The notes: a model not told the origin generated them from the letters alone. 64,000 nucleotides of DNA from Hormiphora californensis (GCA_020137815.1 CM035361.1:1500024-1564023), one strand, 5' to 3'. Shown: positions 1-12,396, numbered from the stretch's first letter. Numbers and translations are program-made.

Positions 1-14
1 TGGTTAGTTACTTA

Positions 15-125
15 CTTAGTTGATGCAACGGGTAACCCTATTCTCTCATTTAAGAGTTGACGCAACCCTATTCTCTCATCTCTACATAGACGAGTTGATG
101 CAATCCTATTCTCTGGCCTCTGCAT
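15..125. repeat. Tandem repeat, about 40 bp unit
   Basis: About three diverged copies of a unit built around 'ccctattctctcat', each near 'agttgatgcaa' or 'agttgacgcaa'. It lies left of HECTD1 exon 2, so probably inside HECTD1 intron 2. No coding signal. Confidence 0.6.
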
Positions 126-413
126 ATATAGTTGGTGACGCAGTCACCCTTACAACTTGCGCGCGTAGCGCGCGAAAACGAAGCCCGCGAAGCAGAGAGG
201 TGATGGCGTCACCAACATATAGAAGAGTTTGCACAATTGGAGAGCAGGTGCTGCTTCCGTTTCTGTTGTCACGTTACACTTCTTCAATGACAAAAGATAA
301 TAAATATATCTTTGCGTCGTGTGCAATACCACGTTACATAGCATTATTGCAGTTTGACTGATGATAGAGTTGATTCTGGAGTGTACATGAATGAGTCTGA
401 ACTCTAATATTAC

Positions 414-928
414 CTCTGCACTGACGTCTAGGTAGAACCGCATTGCACGGGCAGTTGCCTCTAGTATGCTCTCTGGTGCTGATTCATCCATGAAAATCCG
501 GCAGAGGGCAGGGAGAAAGGTTCGCGGGGGACAACTGGAGAGAGAGAGAGAAATGGAAATTGTCAGTAAAGTGTATTAGTAAAACACTGTGTTTCAAAAT
601 GTTGTATTTCTAGAGAATAAAGGCCCAAAAAAGATTTTAAAGAAATAGACAACTCATGAAGATGAGGGTATTGAATATCGATACTAGTGAATAATAAAAG
701 TACCAGGCCGGGGAAAGGAAACTCTATGGTTCCAACCAATGGAGACGGCCTCCAAGAAGAAGAAGAATAATAAAAGTAGAAGAAGCATGTATCCTACCTT
801 TCAAAGCACTGATCAATGTTATCGCTCATCAACAGTAACATACACAGCTGCTCCAGTGCTGACAACTGGACATCTCCATGCCCCATTTGTAGCCATTCCA
901 GCAGCATGTCCGGGTCCACATCACACAT
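414..928 (-). CDS. HECTD1: HECTD1 E3 ubiquitin ligase, first two coding exons (partial)
   Basis: HECTD1 is a large HECT-type E3 ubiquitin ligase, and this is its N-terminus. Exon 1 is 928-798 with ATG at 928, ending in phase 2 before 'gtaggat'. Exon 2 is 534-414, after a CT-rich tract ending 'ctccag' and before 'gtaatatta'. Joined in phase they give 84 residues. From memory, the protein starts like animal HECTD1 ([61 protein letters not shown]). This segment begins the N-terminal armadillo-like helical region. The ankyrin, SUN, MIB and HECT parts must lie beyond the left edge. The ATG follows the human start closely. Exon 2 is a shadowed part of a longer frame, so single-frame searches miss the gene. 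Confidence 0.93.
535..552 (-). promoter_or_regulatory. CT microsatellite used as polypyrimidine tract
   Basis: Read on the minus strand, a run of CT repeats ends in 'ccag' exactly at HECTD1 exon 2. The simple repeat therefore serves as the 3' splice-site pyrimidine tract. Confidence 0.6.
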
Positions 929-1577
929 GGTAGTGGTAGTGTGGAACACCTGCTACTGCGGCTAGCTACATAGAAATAGGGTGTGAGTTAGTAGTGGATC
1001 ATGATCACTGGCTATGGGGTTGAAATTGGGACTCGACTGAGCTGGGGTCCACATCACACATATCGTGGTAGTGGAACACTGGTGACACCTACTGCTACCC
1101 TGGGTAGGATGAGGTTGATAATGTTTGATTTAGAGTGAGAGATTTATATTGTCTACCATTCGAAATTCGACATAACAAGTGAAAATACATTTCTTTCCCA
1201 TTTTACTTTCTTTCTACATCACTAGACAAACGTTTATCTAAATCAGATATTATCTTTTCTATCGAATGTGATCTGATGACCGATCCTTAATCCTTCTGGT
1301 ACTACTGTATTCTTTCATGAACTCAGTCTGAAGAGACGAGCGTTACAAAAGCGAGCAGTGCACCTGGGTGTCCGGCAGAGCTCCAGACACCCGGCTGCCC
1401 GCGCCCCGCATATCCAAAATTTCGCAGTTTTCATCGATTTTTAATTCTTTTTGTTTTTTCAATTTTTTTTCTTTTCTTTTTCCGTATTTAGGCCTAGGTG
1501 CCCGCGGACACCCGGACACCCACAAGCGCCGTCCCTTCAAGAGAGCCCGCACCGGCCACCGGCAACTACAAAAGAAA
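929..1577. other. Intergenic stretch upstream of HECTD1
   Basis: This lies upstream of the HECTD1 start (minus) and left of the Tigger-like element. It should contain the HECTD1 promoter, perhaps shared with the plus-strand gene ending at 3723. At 905-935 and 1041-1070 a phrase containing 'gtccacatcacacat' is repeated. I see no reliable exon. Confidence 0.4.
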
Positions 1578-1579
1578 TA

Positions 1580-2458
1580 CAGTCGGACCCCGATTTAGGG
1601 ACAGCCTCGGGGGAAAGGGTCTTGTCCACTAAATCGGGGTGTCCACTAAATCGGGGTGAGCCATATTTGACCCATAAAAACCTATTTTATGCCCAACATG
1701 CTATATTATTAAGACTAAAGACACCTCTAACTGTTATATATGCAATATTCATATATTGATGACATGATCATTTCTGATTAGAAATAGGAAAATATAAAAT
1801 AATTTTTTTTCAAAAAAAATGTGGAAAAATTTTCTAAGTTATACCAGCCCGTCCGATTTGTGTTTCGAATCAGTGCAGCTTACTGGATGTCCTGTCTAAT
1901 TAGCGGGTTCAAAACGAACCGATACGTGATACCATGCCGAATCGGGGCACCCTAACCGGGTTAGGAAGTATGAAAATTTCAAAATAACTTTTTTTCTCAA
2001 AATTTATGGGGAGCACCGATCAAAGCATTGACAATCGTACTGTAAAATTTTGCAAAAAAGTTGTAAAATTTTTTAAACGTATACCAGCCACGTCCGAATC
2101 ATGTTTTGAATCGGTACATCTTATCACATGTCCTGCTGCTAATTAGACGGTTCGGAACGAATCGAAAAGTGATCCCCATCGAATCGAAATTTTGACGCTT
2201 GGTGAACTTGTGATTCAATGGCCGCATGGGGATCACGTATCGGTTCGTTCCGAAACTTCTAATTAGCAGCAGGACATGCGATAAGATTCACTGATTCGAA
2301 ACACGATTCGGACGTGGCTGGTATCTTTTTGAAAATTTTTCAAAAAAATTTCACAAAAAATTTCACAAAAAAAATTCAAAAAATTTTTGGGGGAAAAAAA
2401 TCCTGTCCCTAAATCGGGGTGTCCCTAAATCGGGGGTCCCTAAATCGGGGTCCGACTG
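1580..2458. mobile_element. Non-autonomous pogo/Tigger-like DNA transposon
   Basis: An 879-bp element with terminal inverted repeats starting CAGTCGGACCCCGATTTA and ending with the reverse complement, flanked by TA on both sides (1578-1579 and 2459-2460). The subterminal block 'taaatcgggg' is iterated at both ends. TA duplication and CAG-type termini fit the Tc1/mariner superfamily, pogo/Tigger branch. The interior is a second imperfect palindrome (about 2085-2330 folds on itself). There is no transposase frame, so it would need enzyme in trans. Confidence 0.85.
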
Positions 2459-2486
2459 TATTGGTGAATGGTGCCACCCTTCTGGC

Positions 2487-3080
2487 TTAAGGGTACACCT
2501 GGCGTTTTTCATCATCGAGTGCCCAACCAAATGACTTCACCAGGGTGACCTCAAATATGCAATTTTAGCCCTAAAGTCGAATTCATATTTTTGCTACAGC
2601 CTATTTTCAAAGTGGCGTTTTTTCAATTTTTGTTGAAATTTTTAACCTCAGGACCACTTTTTTTGAGATAGAAACATTAAATTCTTGGAATTTGAAGAGA
2701 ATATAAAGGTGAATAAGCCCAAAGAAGGATTTTTGAAATGGAGCTTATTTCTGGCCATGAGAACGGTTTACTTTTTTGCTTCTTTGACACGCTGGCTGAG
2801 AATGTTCCCATGCTTCATTAGAGATGAAAATCTGGAAATAGTTGCTCAAAACGATTATCTATGTGGCCCAAAAATTTTGGAACTTTCCCGCCAAAGATGT
2901 GGTGTACAGAGCTTTTTTTGTGAAACCTGTCTTTTTGAAAAAGAGGGAAATTCCCTGTATCTCAAAAACGGATGATCATAGAGACCTGGGACCAAGCTTA
3001 ATCGATTCAGAAGGTCCGATTTTGGGGGGGTCTTCTGAGAGACATTTTGCTCCTACTCCAACCGATTTTGCTGTAATTGC
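2487..3080. mobile_element. Truncated, diverged half of a TTAA fold-back element
   Basis: Begins TTAAGGGTAC and follows, with many differences, the left arm of the elements at 30832 and 62328, including 'gacctcaaatatgcaattt', 'tgctacagc' and 'tcagaaggtccgattttggg'. It stops near 3080, about where the two arms meet in the full copies, so the right arm is missing. It sits less than 30 bp from the Tigger-like element. Confidence 0.75.
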
Positions 3081-3308
3081 GCCCTGCCCTTACTCAACAA
3101 CCGCCCATAGTAATCCCTGGCAACCGTTTATCTTCCCTGGGTGGTATTAATTCCACAACCTTCTTTTTTCATTTTTGGTGACCCCCCGAAATTTATAAAA
3201 CTTTCCTAGTAACCCTGTAGGCCCGGCCCTGGCCCCTGGGGCCCGAACAACACTGTCCCATCTTTACCAACCCTCTTTTTTTACCCTCTAACACCCCTTC
3301 CCTCTCAG

Positions 3309-3723
3309 GAAAGAGATCTTGAAGAGGAACAGCCCGGCCCAGCAGCCAAGAGATCTCAGCTGGAAGCTATGACCCAGACTGATAAGGAGATCACATCTCG
3401 ACCTGAAGCTGATGATGTGGAGGATTACTGTGATAAGGTTTGTGTCCAGCTCTATCCTCTAATCCCAGTTAGGTTGTTTTTCTCAATCGCCTAACTGCTA
3501 ATTTACACTCTCGTGTACTGGTATAGCCCATGTTATATCTAATCACTTAACACCTGCTATCTGAACCGAAACCCCAGTTTCTATCTATCTCACACCAACA
3601 CCCCTAACTCAACCCCCTGATTAACCATGCCCTAACACCCCATCTCCTCCTCTCCAGGATCACTCAGAGCCGGAATTCGACTTTGGAGTTAACTGTAACA
3701 AACTGCACCACATGTTACTATGA
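3309..3723 (+). CDS. Last two coding exons of an unrecognised gene (partial)
   Basis: Exon 3309-3437 follows 'ccctctcag' and ends at 'gtttgtgtcc'. Exon 3658-3723 follows 'ctcctctccag' and ends in TGA. Both are phase 0, giving 65 codons including the stop. The sequence is acidic and polar (LEEEQPGPAAKR, RPEADDVEDYCDKDHSE) and ends near KLHHMLL. I do not recognise the family and see no domain. Upstream exons should lie between about 950 and 3300, but the two transposons there leave no clear candidate. Support is the phase match, good splice sites and codon-like composition. Confidence 0.55.
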
Positions 3724-3937
3724 CGGCGACTGTGGCCTGTGGGTGCTGTTGTGATGTATGCTGTGATGTCAGGACATTGAAACAGAATCTTCCTTACTCC
3801 CCTACACTGTATATATATATATATATATATATATCATCTACTGACTGCAGTATTGATCCAGCTCCATTTTGGCTGTTTACATGGAATAGGAATAACAGTG
3901 AATGGACTCATAAACAATACCGAACATGTCTATACTC

Positions 3938-4081
3938 CATTTTTTTTCAACTGTTCACCCCCCAAAGTCGTGCGCGGAATTGTTTTGCGCGTCTATCACA
4001 TGTTAACGTGTAGCGCGCGCCACGAAAATTCTAAATTTCACTGAAATTTCAATTTTGGGTGAACAGTTGAAAAAAAATGGA
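3938..4081. mobile_element. Short palindromic MITE, about 143 bp
   Basis: The ends are inverted copies: 'ccattttttttcaactgttc' at about 3939 and its complement ending at about 4081. The flanking sequence also pairs imperfectly. The middle is rich in 'gcgcg'. No coding capacity. Confidence 0.7.
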
Positions 4082-5889
4082 CTTTATTATTACCCCTGTT
4101 ATTAGAAGGAGAATACAGAGCGGAATTTTTATTATAGAGTGTTTTGACTATCGAGCTGACCTAAAAATGCCATCCTTTCATTGATGTTTTCTGTTTTATT
4201 GCAGCTCAGTGCCACTACCCACTGCGGTAGTTTTGATAAATTGGTCTACTTTCTAACTGCTGTTCATAGGACACCATTGTATGATATACCTTCCCCACGG
4301 CCAGCTCTATATTGTATTACCATGTTGGGACTCTCAAGTCCCATATTTCTGTTTAACTTACTATCTCAATGGTGTCCTGCAAGTTTCCAAGGCGACCGGC
4401 CACTTTTGGTGACAAAATCCATTTTCAGTCACACTCACAAACAGTCCGAACGAACTAACACGTACCGCGCGAAAAAAGCGCTCAGCGCGCGGGTGAGAGT
4501 GCCACTGTCAGTTCAATCCGCGATGTCGCCGACGTCGGGCGCGCACAACGATGGACTTAGGCTCCCCACTACACCGTTGCAACGAAGAAAAAAACAGAAC
4601 GCGCGTCGCGACGACCACAGTTTTGTAATGCACCGGCGAAAATTTTAAATTGCGTGCTGCCGCGCGAATCCGCGCATAACTTTCTTGAAATTGTTCAGTT
4701 GCATTTTTTTCGCGTTCGGCCAAAACGAAATTTTCAGGTTTTGAATTTTCAAAGCTCAAAATTCCAAAAACCATTTCCGAGAGCAATTTTATGTCTTAGT
4801 GATGGCTGAAGGCCTTCATTTTACATGTTTTTTGCTGCCGACTATGTTCGAAAATTTTGCAGCTCGTTGCTAACCCCTTTTTTATAATAAAATAATTTCC
4901 TGAATCCCGTTGCCGAGTGCAGTCGCCCCCGCGCCCGATCTACAACGACAAACGCTACACCATAAACCGGAAGTCTGTGTGTAGAGGGCCATTGGGGCTG
5001 CAATTAGTCCACCTTTGTCCTTCATTATCAACTGAGATTCACAGATACCGTGAAAAGTTTGCACGTCTTGGTTGCCTCAGCCTCGTTGAAAATTATTGTT
5101 TTTTTCTGTGAAAATTGAAAACAATAATTTTCAGTGAAATAATGATTTTTCAACGACGGAATCCTTCTCAACGATTGAGTTAATCAAAACGTGCAAAGTT
5201 AAAGTCTTCCATTATCCTAGATTAACTGCCTTGATCCTATGCGCCTTTCTCATCAAGCATAATATATCTAGAGTTTCAATCTTGTTCTTATCTGCAGGAC
5301 TCTCAGTGTTTGTCGCATATATAATTCTGCATAATAGAAATAATCATAGCTCTATTAGTCGGATATTCTGCGAATCAGCATATTCTGGAAAAGTTAAAAT
5401 ATCAGTAATTTTGCAGAGTTGATAGAATTGAAGGTTCTCTAAATGTGTTGTGATGCAAGGAAAAAACATAGGCCTCAACTGTGCTCTGTTTACTATCAAG
5501 ATTGAAGGCTCAAGGCTCATCTAGGAGTTAGAGTTTAGTTTGTAGAATTGAGAATTATCAGTGTTTGTCGCATAAAATATGTTGCATAATAAAGATAATT
5601 ATAATTGTATTATCCAGATATCATGTGAATAAATAAGTTCTATATAAGTCTTGAAAGATCTCAGTACAATTTTGTTTTTCTCTTTATGCAGACGACGCAA
5701 AACAGTGTTCTCGAAAGGCGAAAGCTGCTATTCAACTCCTTTGTACTGCCTTTGTTTAATTGGTTTTGTAACATTCTATTGCTTTCCACTTTATCTTTTG
5801 AGTCGCCCGACACTTTGTATTAACAATTCAGTTATTCTTTTCCTTGTTAACTCTTTGTAATCTACAAGCAACCCTCTGTTTTAGCGACC
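4082..5889. other. Intergenic region with small fold-backs
   Basis: No supported exon. At 5056-5200 there is a nested inverted repeat ('gttgaaaattattgtttt' and 'tttgcacgt' with their complements). At about 5306 and 5560 a phrase starting 'gtgtttgtcgcata' occurs twice, followed by similar AT-rich sequence. The final stretch before 5890 ends 'ctctgttttag', which could be the acceptor of a 5' UTR intron for the zinc finger gene. Confidence 0.4.
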
Positions 5890-6718
5890 ATGCCCCTGCC
5901 CGGAACCTTCAAGAAGGTCTTTAAAAAGAAGGATATCTCAGATCCTTCCATCCTGAAGTACAAAGACCAAGACTACAATAAGGTAAGTTAGTTGATTCTA
6001 AAATACAAGGATCAGGACTAGGGTTAGTTAATGTGTCTAGCTCTCTTTCTCCTCTATGTCTTTTTTCAAATCTCTCGCCCATGATTCAAAGTAAAGACTT
6101 AGGATTTTACTGATCTGTCACCAAGACTATAGTGTGATGATTCAACACATGCCGGGTGTATGTGTTATATTATCCTCGTCCACACAGATAATACCATGTT
6201 TATGGCGAGGTTACATATTTATGTTTGTTTATCCCCATACCATCATCATGACCTGTAATATATATTTATCTAGTAATCTGTCAACTATATTCACTATACT
6301 ACCTCGTTATGCTTGTTCTAATTCGGGAGATTTTGGGGGCATGTGGATCACTTACCTCATGCTTCTCAACAAGTACGGTAAATCGTGAGTTTTAATTTTG
6401 TTTTATTACCATTTGGGGCCGATATTTGCGAATTAGTTTTCACACGAGTGGAAGTTATATTTACAAGACTTTTCACCATCTAATATGGACTTTTTCAATC
6501 TATATCAGTCGGTTATCATCATCTAACAGTTACGTGAGCCGAGAGTGTTTATTTCCGTTTAATTTCAAGTTTTTTGTGGCCTACAATTGTTTGTATATAC
6601 GTCTTTAAGTAACCGCTCATCTTCGTCTCTTCGCTCTCCTCTCTTCTTCTCTTATCTCCTTTCCCTATTAAGTCTCTGTATCCCTCACTATCTCTCTCTA
6701 TCTCTCTCTTTTTCTCTA

Positions 6719-6749
<31 letters not shown>

Positions 6750-9654
6750 CTCTATTTAGTCGCACAGACACCAAAATTAATAACAGTCTGGACCATCCGA
6801 GAGAGAGAGAGATACTAGCAGAGAAAGAAAATATCACATATGTTCTCGGATGCACGAGAGAGATAGAAAGATGGAAAGATAGAGAGGGATCAGGACTATT
6901 ATTAGTCTAGGCGGTTTACTGGTTTATCTGGCTGAAACTGAAATTGTAGTTGTACGTCCCCCCAGCCAGTATAAAAAATAATTACCCCCCCCCCCCCCCC
7001 CCCCCCGGGCCGCTGCTTCTTTCGAAACTGCTGCCCGTCCACCCTCTGTAAATCTCCAGGAGGCACTAACCACCCAGTCCTTCTACTAGTAGCCTCTGTA
7101 TCATTGACACAGGGGCTACTGACCACTCTTTGAACCGATCTAACCATGTCTGTTTCAGGAGCTACTGGAATACCTCCCCTAACCACAACCCCTTCCCTAA
7201 CCACTCCTCCTCCGAACCTAACTCTAACCCTGTCTGTTTCAGGAGCTACTGGAATACCTCCCCTAACCACAACCCCTCCCCTAACCACCCCTCCTCTAAC
7301 CCTGTGTCCCCTCTATTTCAGGAGCTACTGGAATACCTCCCCTAACCACAACCCCTCCCCTAACCACCCCTCCTCTAACCATGTGTCTCCTCTGTTTCAG
7401 GAGCTACTGGAATACCCTAACCACAACCCCCTCCCCTAACCGCTCCTCCTCCGAACCACTCCTTCTCTAACCCTGTCTGTTTCAGGAGCTACTGGAATAC
7501 CTCCGAACCCAACTGCAACTGCCACAACTCTCAGAAATCCAGACCACTGCCCTTCTCTCCTCCTCAGCCATCCTTCCCTCCTATGCCTCTACAAGCAGTA
7601 TCGATGCCTCCAGCAGCAGTGCCAGTACCACAACTATGGAACGGGTCAATCCTCGAGCATGTAAGTAGTTGCAGATATTGATAATTTAGTTGGGTAATGG
7701 GAATATGATATATTAATTACTGTCCTAGATGGGGGAGGCTGGAGGGGGGGGGGTCATATCCTCGGGCATGTTAGTAGTCAGCTAGTTACTAGTTAGTAGA
7801 ATATTGCAATTCGGCTGAGTTGAGAGAGGGATGGGTTCAATTCTGAAGGTTGGGGTGGATGAATGAAGAAAAGGTAAAATCGAACTTCGAGGGAGGCCTC
7901 AGACAATCAGAATTGAACCTCCGGAGGTTCAATTCTGATTGTCTATGTAGTTGAGGGGAGACAAATGAAGATAATATAATGATTGAGGAAGGAGACATGG
8001 GGAAGAGAGAGATACAGAATTTGAGGTTTTCTGCAGAACATATGACATCGAAACTGTTGAAGGGCATCCGAGACAGATAGGGGACAGGATTAGATGTTGA
8101 CTAGACAGGGTGAGATCGTTACTAGGGGAGAGATCACAGAGAGATCGTTACTTTAACTAGGGGAGAGAAAGAGAGATCGTTACTTTAACCTAGGGAGAGG
8201 GAAAGAGAGATCGTTACTTTAACTAGGGGAGAGAAAGAGAGAACGTTACTTTAACTAAGGGAGAGGGAAAGAGAGATCGCTACTTTAACTAGTAGAGAGA
8301 GAGTTATTCCTGGGTGGTTCTACTAGATGCCCTACTTGGCGGGATCATTATCAGTCGCTGCACCACCAGAGAGAGAGAGAGAGAGAGATCACCAGTCTAG
8401 TCAGAACCGCACCTCCAGACGGGTCTCATTAGAGTCTCGTCTGTTCAGGTGATGCGAACATCTCAAGAAGATGATGATTACCTCTCCCCCCCCCCCTCCC
8501 CCTTCCGGTCATGTCAGTCTCAAAACTTTAAACCGTTAGCTAGTTTAGTTTAGTTAACCACAAAACTGTTGAGCATTAGAACTCATGACTAGACTAGACA
8601 TCCATAGCTGGCTCGTTTTGTCAGTTGCCAGAAAAAGAGAGAGTGAGAGTAAAACAGAAACCGAGAGAAATGGGGAATTTAAGACAGTCTTGGTATGACG
8701 AAAGTCTAAAGTACCGCAAGTGCAGTCTAGACTTTCTTCCGACCCCCTCCAGGCTATATAACTAGGGAGAGAGATCGTTACTTTAACTAGGGAGAGAAAG
8801 AGAGATCATTACTTTAACTAGGGAGAGAGATATATCCAGTCACCTTAGTCCTCGGTGGTACAAAGTTATAGGGTTACATCTCAGACATGAGGTCATGTTA
8901 TACACATATCTCTCCCTCATGGCTTTATTCCTTAGGGAGGCTTCATGTTCACAATCTCTACTCTCCACCAATCCTGGTGTTACCCAGGCACTTTAGTAGA
9001 ACAAAAGGGAGGCCTCGTATTCTGATTTATCAGGCCTATAATGTCCTAGACCCAGACATTGGCATACCTAGAAGTATGGTTAGGAGTATGGTTGGGAGAG
9101 AAACCACACCATCGTTTTGACAGTGTATCCGGGGGTGGGGGATAGGGAGAAACCTGAACCAGTTGATATATCACTGCAACTTGCACACGTCACGTCTTGT
9201 TTGGAGCTGCCACTTGAGACAGTCTGAACAAGTCAGTCTAGCCTAAACTGGTATCTTTCAAGGCGTGTAGCTAAAGTAGGCGTGGTTTCATGGTCTTGTT
9301 GTGAGACTAGACTGCAGCCAAACTTGTGAGATATAGAGAAGGAGAGATCGTTACTTTAACTAGGGGAGAGAGAGAGAGACCCGAGATATATATCACCTGC
9401 GTTGACAGATGCTTCACGCCAGAAAGATTTCAACCTACCACCAGTATTATAATTCTATCCACGCATGGGGATATATGGGGGATGGTAGATCATGATATAT
9501 GTTACCAAGCACGCCCAGTATTGTGTGTGTCCCCTAATTGTGGTAATGGTAATATGGGGGGTTGCTGCTGATGGTGGGGCTATTAGTGCAGACACAGACA
9601 CACAATCGAGATATACACGACCATCCGATACAAATTATAACTGTGTTCTCTCTT

Positions 9655-9698
<44 letters not shown>

Positions 9699-11363
9699 TC
9701 ATCCCCTCTCCTCACCATATGATGTAGTCCCATCCTAATTCTGCACCAGTCACAGAAAGAGACAGAGCTAAATATAAAGAGACAGACTGAGAAATAGTTG
9801 AGTCACTTGACACTGTGTCCCGGGGTCACATAGTCTGCCTCTATTTTAGACTCGAATTGTACCTAGAAACCCATAGTTTGAAAGAATTATGCGACAGCTC
9901 TGAAAGAACAGGGGGAGCTGGAAGGAGAAAATGACAGTTACGAGGGTGGTGTAGACTGTAGACTATTGTAGACTGATTGATGGGCCAGTCTCCTGCCTCT
10001 ACAGCAGAAGGAGGGAGGGGAAGGAGGGTAAAAAGAGACATATGCTACTCAGTAGCTCTTGGTTCATCTGTCAAGAGTCTGCTGAAGAAACAATAATATA
10101 TCTTACCTGTCTTTTATTTCTCTATCTGTTTCTCTCTATCTGTTCCTCACTTTATTTCCTTTTTCTCTCATACTCCAGTTTCTATCCCTGGTTCTGTCTC
10201 CACGTCTCTCTCAATGGCCCATTGTCGTACCATGCTACCAGATATAATCAGGGTGGGGGGATTATCCGGAAGGGAAATCAGATTTAGAATTTCATATTTT
10301 AGTCCCGGGATAGGGAGGGAAGTTGATACCCAGTAGTAGCCCAGTAGGATAGATCAGTATGATTTTAGCTTCCAAAACATAACACTTTTCCTCTTTTCAG
10401 CTCCGGAAGCTTCTAATTCAGTGAAAGATGAGCCGAGGACGCCAAACATTTCTCCTAAACCATCGTTCCGACCAGTTAAATCCTCTCCCAATGTGATTCA
10501 AAGTTCTGTTCAATGGAGAACATCTTCCTCCAGCCCACCCCCTAACAAAACTTGCAACACGGTAAGATCAAAATCCGTATTATCCTTATTTTTCCTCGAT
10601 TATCGCCCCATCATCTTTATTATTTCTCCTCCAGTACCACCAATCCCTCTATTCTCAACTAACTAAACCTCCTCCTATTCTCGACTAACCCCCGCTCTAA
10701 CCCCCTCCTATTCTCGACTAACCCGGCCTCACTCCCTCCCTCCTCCAGGTTAGTAGTACGACTTCCCAACACCCATGTGACAGGAAGGATGGTGGTCCAC
10801 CGATTCTAAACCTCCTTACAGGACCACTAGTGGTATCTAGTGCAGAGGCAACCCGTCTCATCTCCACTAGCGAGACTGCTATCACCAATGGTAAGAGTAT
10901 GGAGGAAAATACCTCTTTTAATTTTAGCTGGCTTTCACGCGGTGATACATGATCAATTGATCATTGATCATTGGTCCTCCTCAATCCTCATTGGCATCTA
11001 TTTCCCTCATTTCTAACCCACTCTCTCCTCCCCCCAGTTGCCTGGCCAGCGACCCGCTCCACGGCCCCTCCCACAGTGCCCAAGAAGCACACTTACAACT
11101 GCTACTGGCTGACCCACGTGGGTCCATGCAACCGACAATTCCCCAACAAAGAGGACCTGTACAACCACCTCAAGTCCCACGTTAACGATCTAGAGGCTCT
11201 CACCCCGGCCACTGCTGTCCTGCAGCCCCTCAACCCCCCTGCGTGTGGTGGGGCAGGGGGAGGGTGTCATGATGGGAGGAAGCATCATAGGTTTAATGGA
11301 GGTCCATATCAGATGCCGGGTCTAAGGTGCATGAGGGCTAGCCGGTGTGCTTGTAAGAAGTGA
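5890..11363 (+). CDS. NET/NocA-like C2H2 zinc finger protein
   Basis: Five exons: 5890-5982, 7486-7660, 10401-10561, 10749-10890 and 11038-11363 (TGA). All junctions are GT-AG and agree in phase, giving 298 residues. The N-terminus is basic (MPLPGTFKKVFKKKD), followed by a Ser/Thr-rich middle. One zinc finger has ligands C212, C221, H234 and H238 (CYWLTHVGPC, then EDLYNHLKSH). The eight-residue gap between the cysteines and this wording match the finger of the NET family (Noc, Elbow, ZNF503/ZNF703), which are nuclear transcriptional regulators. The usual NET SPLALLA motif is not visible, so the assignment rests on the finger alone. The C-terminus is Gly/Cys-rich. The start follows an in-frame stop at 5848. 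Introns 1 and 2 are full of repeats. Confidence 0.72.
6979..7006. repeat. Poly-C tract in zinc finger gene intron 1
   Basis: A run of more than 20 C residues (G on the other strand). Similar tracts occur near 15411, 16027, 27740, 28018, 32445 and 39828, often beside repeats. Length is likely unreliable in assembly. Confidence 0.7.
7141..7510 (+). repeat. Tandem array of 3' splice-site/exon-start copies
   Basis: Five copies of a 79-85 bp unit. Each contains a pyrimidine tract, an AG and the first bases of exon 2 (gagctactggaatac). The exon-like starts are 7159, 7243, 7322, 7401 and 7486, and only the last runs into the real exon. Copies 1-3 would encode E-L-L-E-Y-L-P then stop. Copy 4 gives a dozen residues then stop. 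A more degraded copy may lie near 7110. Confidence 0.9.
8095..8300 (+). repeat. Tandem repeat of GAGAGATCGTTACTTTAACT type
   Basis: Several copies of 'gagatcgttactttaac' alternating with GA-rich spacer, in zinc finger gene intron 2. The same phrase recurs at 8765-8825 and 9345-9370, and in the opposite orientation at about 48833 and 48910. Confidence 0.75.
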
Positions 11364-11417
11364 GGGACAGGAAGGACTTGATTTATTTTAAAGAGTGAGT
11401 GATTTAGGGTCAGGGAT

Positions 11418-11526
11418 CAGGAACTGACCGACACAAGTAAACGACCAATCAGAACTCGTTATTTAGGTCACGTGACTGGTTATCAGCCAATCAGGGACCA
11501 GTATTTCCTGATTCGGTCGGTTCCTG
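11418..11526. mobile_element. MITE of about 105 bp (family M1), copy 1
   Basis: Ends are inverted repeats of the type CAGGAACYGACCGA. It lies just past the zinc finger stop codon, probably in its 3' UTR. Other copies are at 19412-19518, 60425-60532 and 63779-63845. Confidence 0.85.
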
Positions 11527-12396
11527 ACACTGTCAGTGACAGGGATGGGAGGACTGTTCCCCCTTTCCGACTAAACAGAGAGACAATTTCGGAAGCGGGA
11601 GCACTTCTCAAATAATACAGTACGTTTATCTCCTTTTCAGAGTTAACTAATTAACTAATTAGTTCTTGGTAGTAACTAATTAGCAAGAAGTTACACATTA
11701 GATCGTGCATCTCTTGGTTCTGCATTAGTGTGTGTTTTGAAGTTGAGAGGCTCACTCTCAGGCTGGGAATCCATTGCTGAACTGGTTTTAAAGTGCAATT
11801 GGGGCCTTGACTAGTTGACCGTTCCGGGTTGAATTATGTGAAATGCAATTGGTTTGATAACAGACATAATTGTAGATGCATTATACATGTTTTAACATGT
11901 TGTACCTACAAAAAAGAGAGAAAGAAGATTTATTTTGTTATATCTGACGGACTAATTGTCAGTTTTAAATGTATAAAACAAGTATATTTATCTTACAACA
12001 TCATTATTAAATAACTGCGTAATTGTTAACTTTGTACAATTGGTTAATGGTAAACTTCGTAGTCAAATTCGTTGACAGGAAACTTCAGCTTCCCTGGCTC
12101 TGGTCTTTACCGTGCAAGGTGAGGGCCAGGGAAGTGGAACTCCTGAGCTCCATCGTTTATTGAATTTGAGGACTGAAGAGCGTTCCTGAGAGCTCAGAAG
12201 AGGCGTTGACTCTCCTTCTCGATAAACTAGAGTCGAGGGAGGGCAATCAGTATCTAAAACTGAACCTGTCAATGGAATACCAACAGAAGAATTTGGCAAT
12301 AACGTAATGCGCGAAATATAAATAAGATACACTGCGCGCCGTCAATGCAACTTGGACCGTGCGCGTAACAAAATTCAACTCTTAAATTTAAAAAAA
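11527..12396. other. Intergenic stretch between zinc finger and BTB genes
   Basis: AT-rich, with short repeated 'taactaatta' near 11645-11690. I see no supported exon on either strand. Confidence 0.4.
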
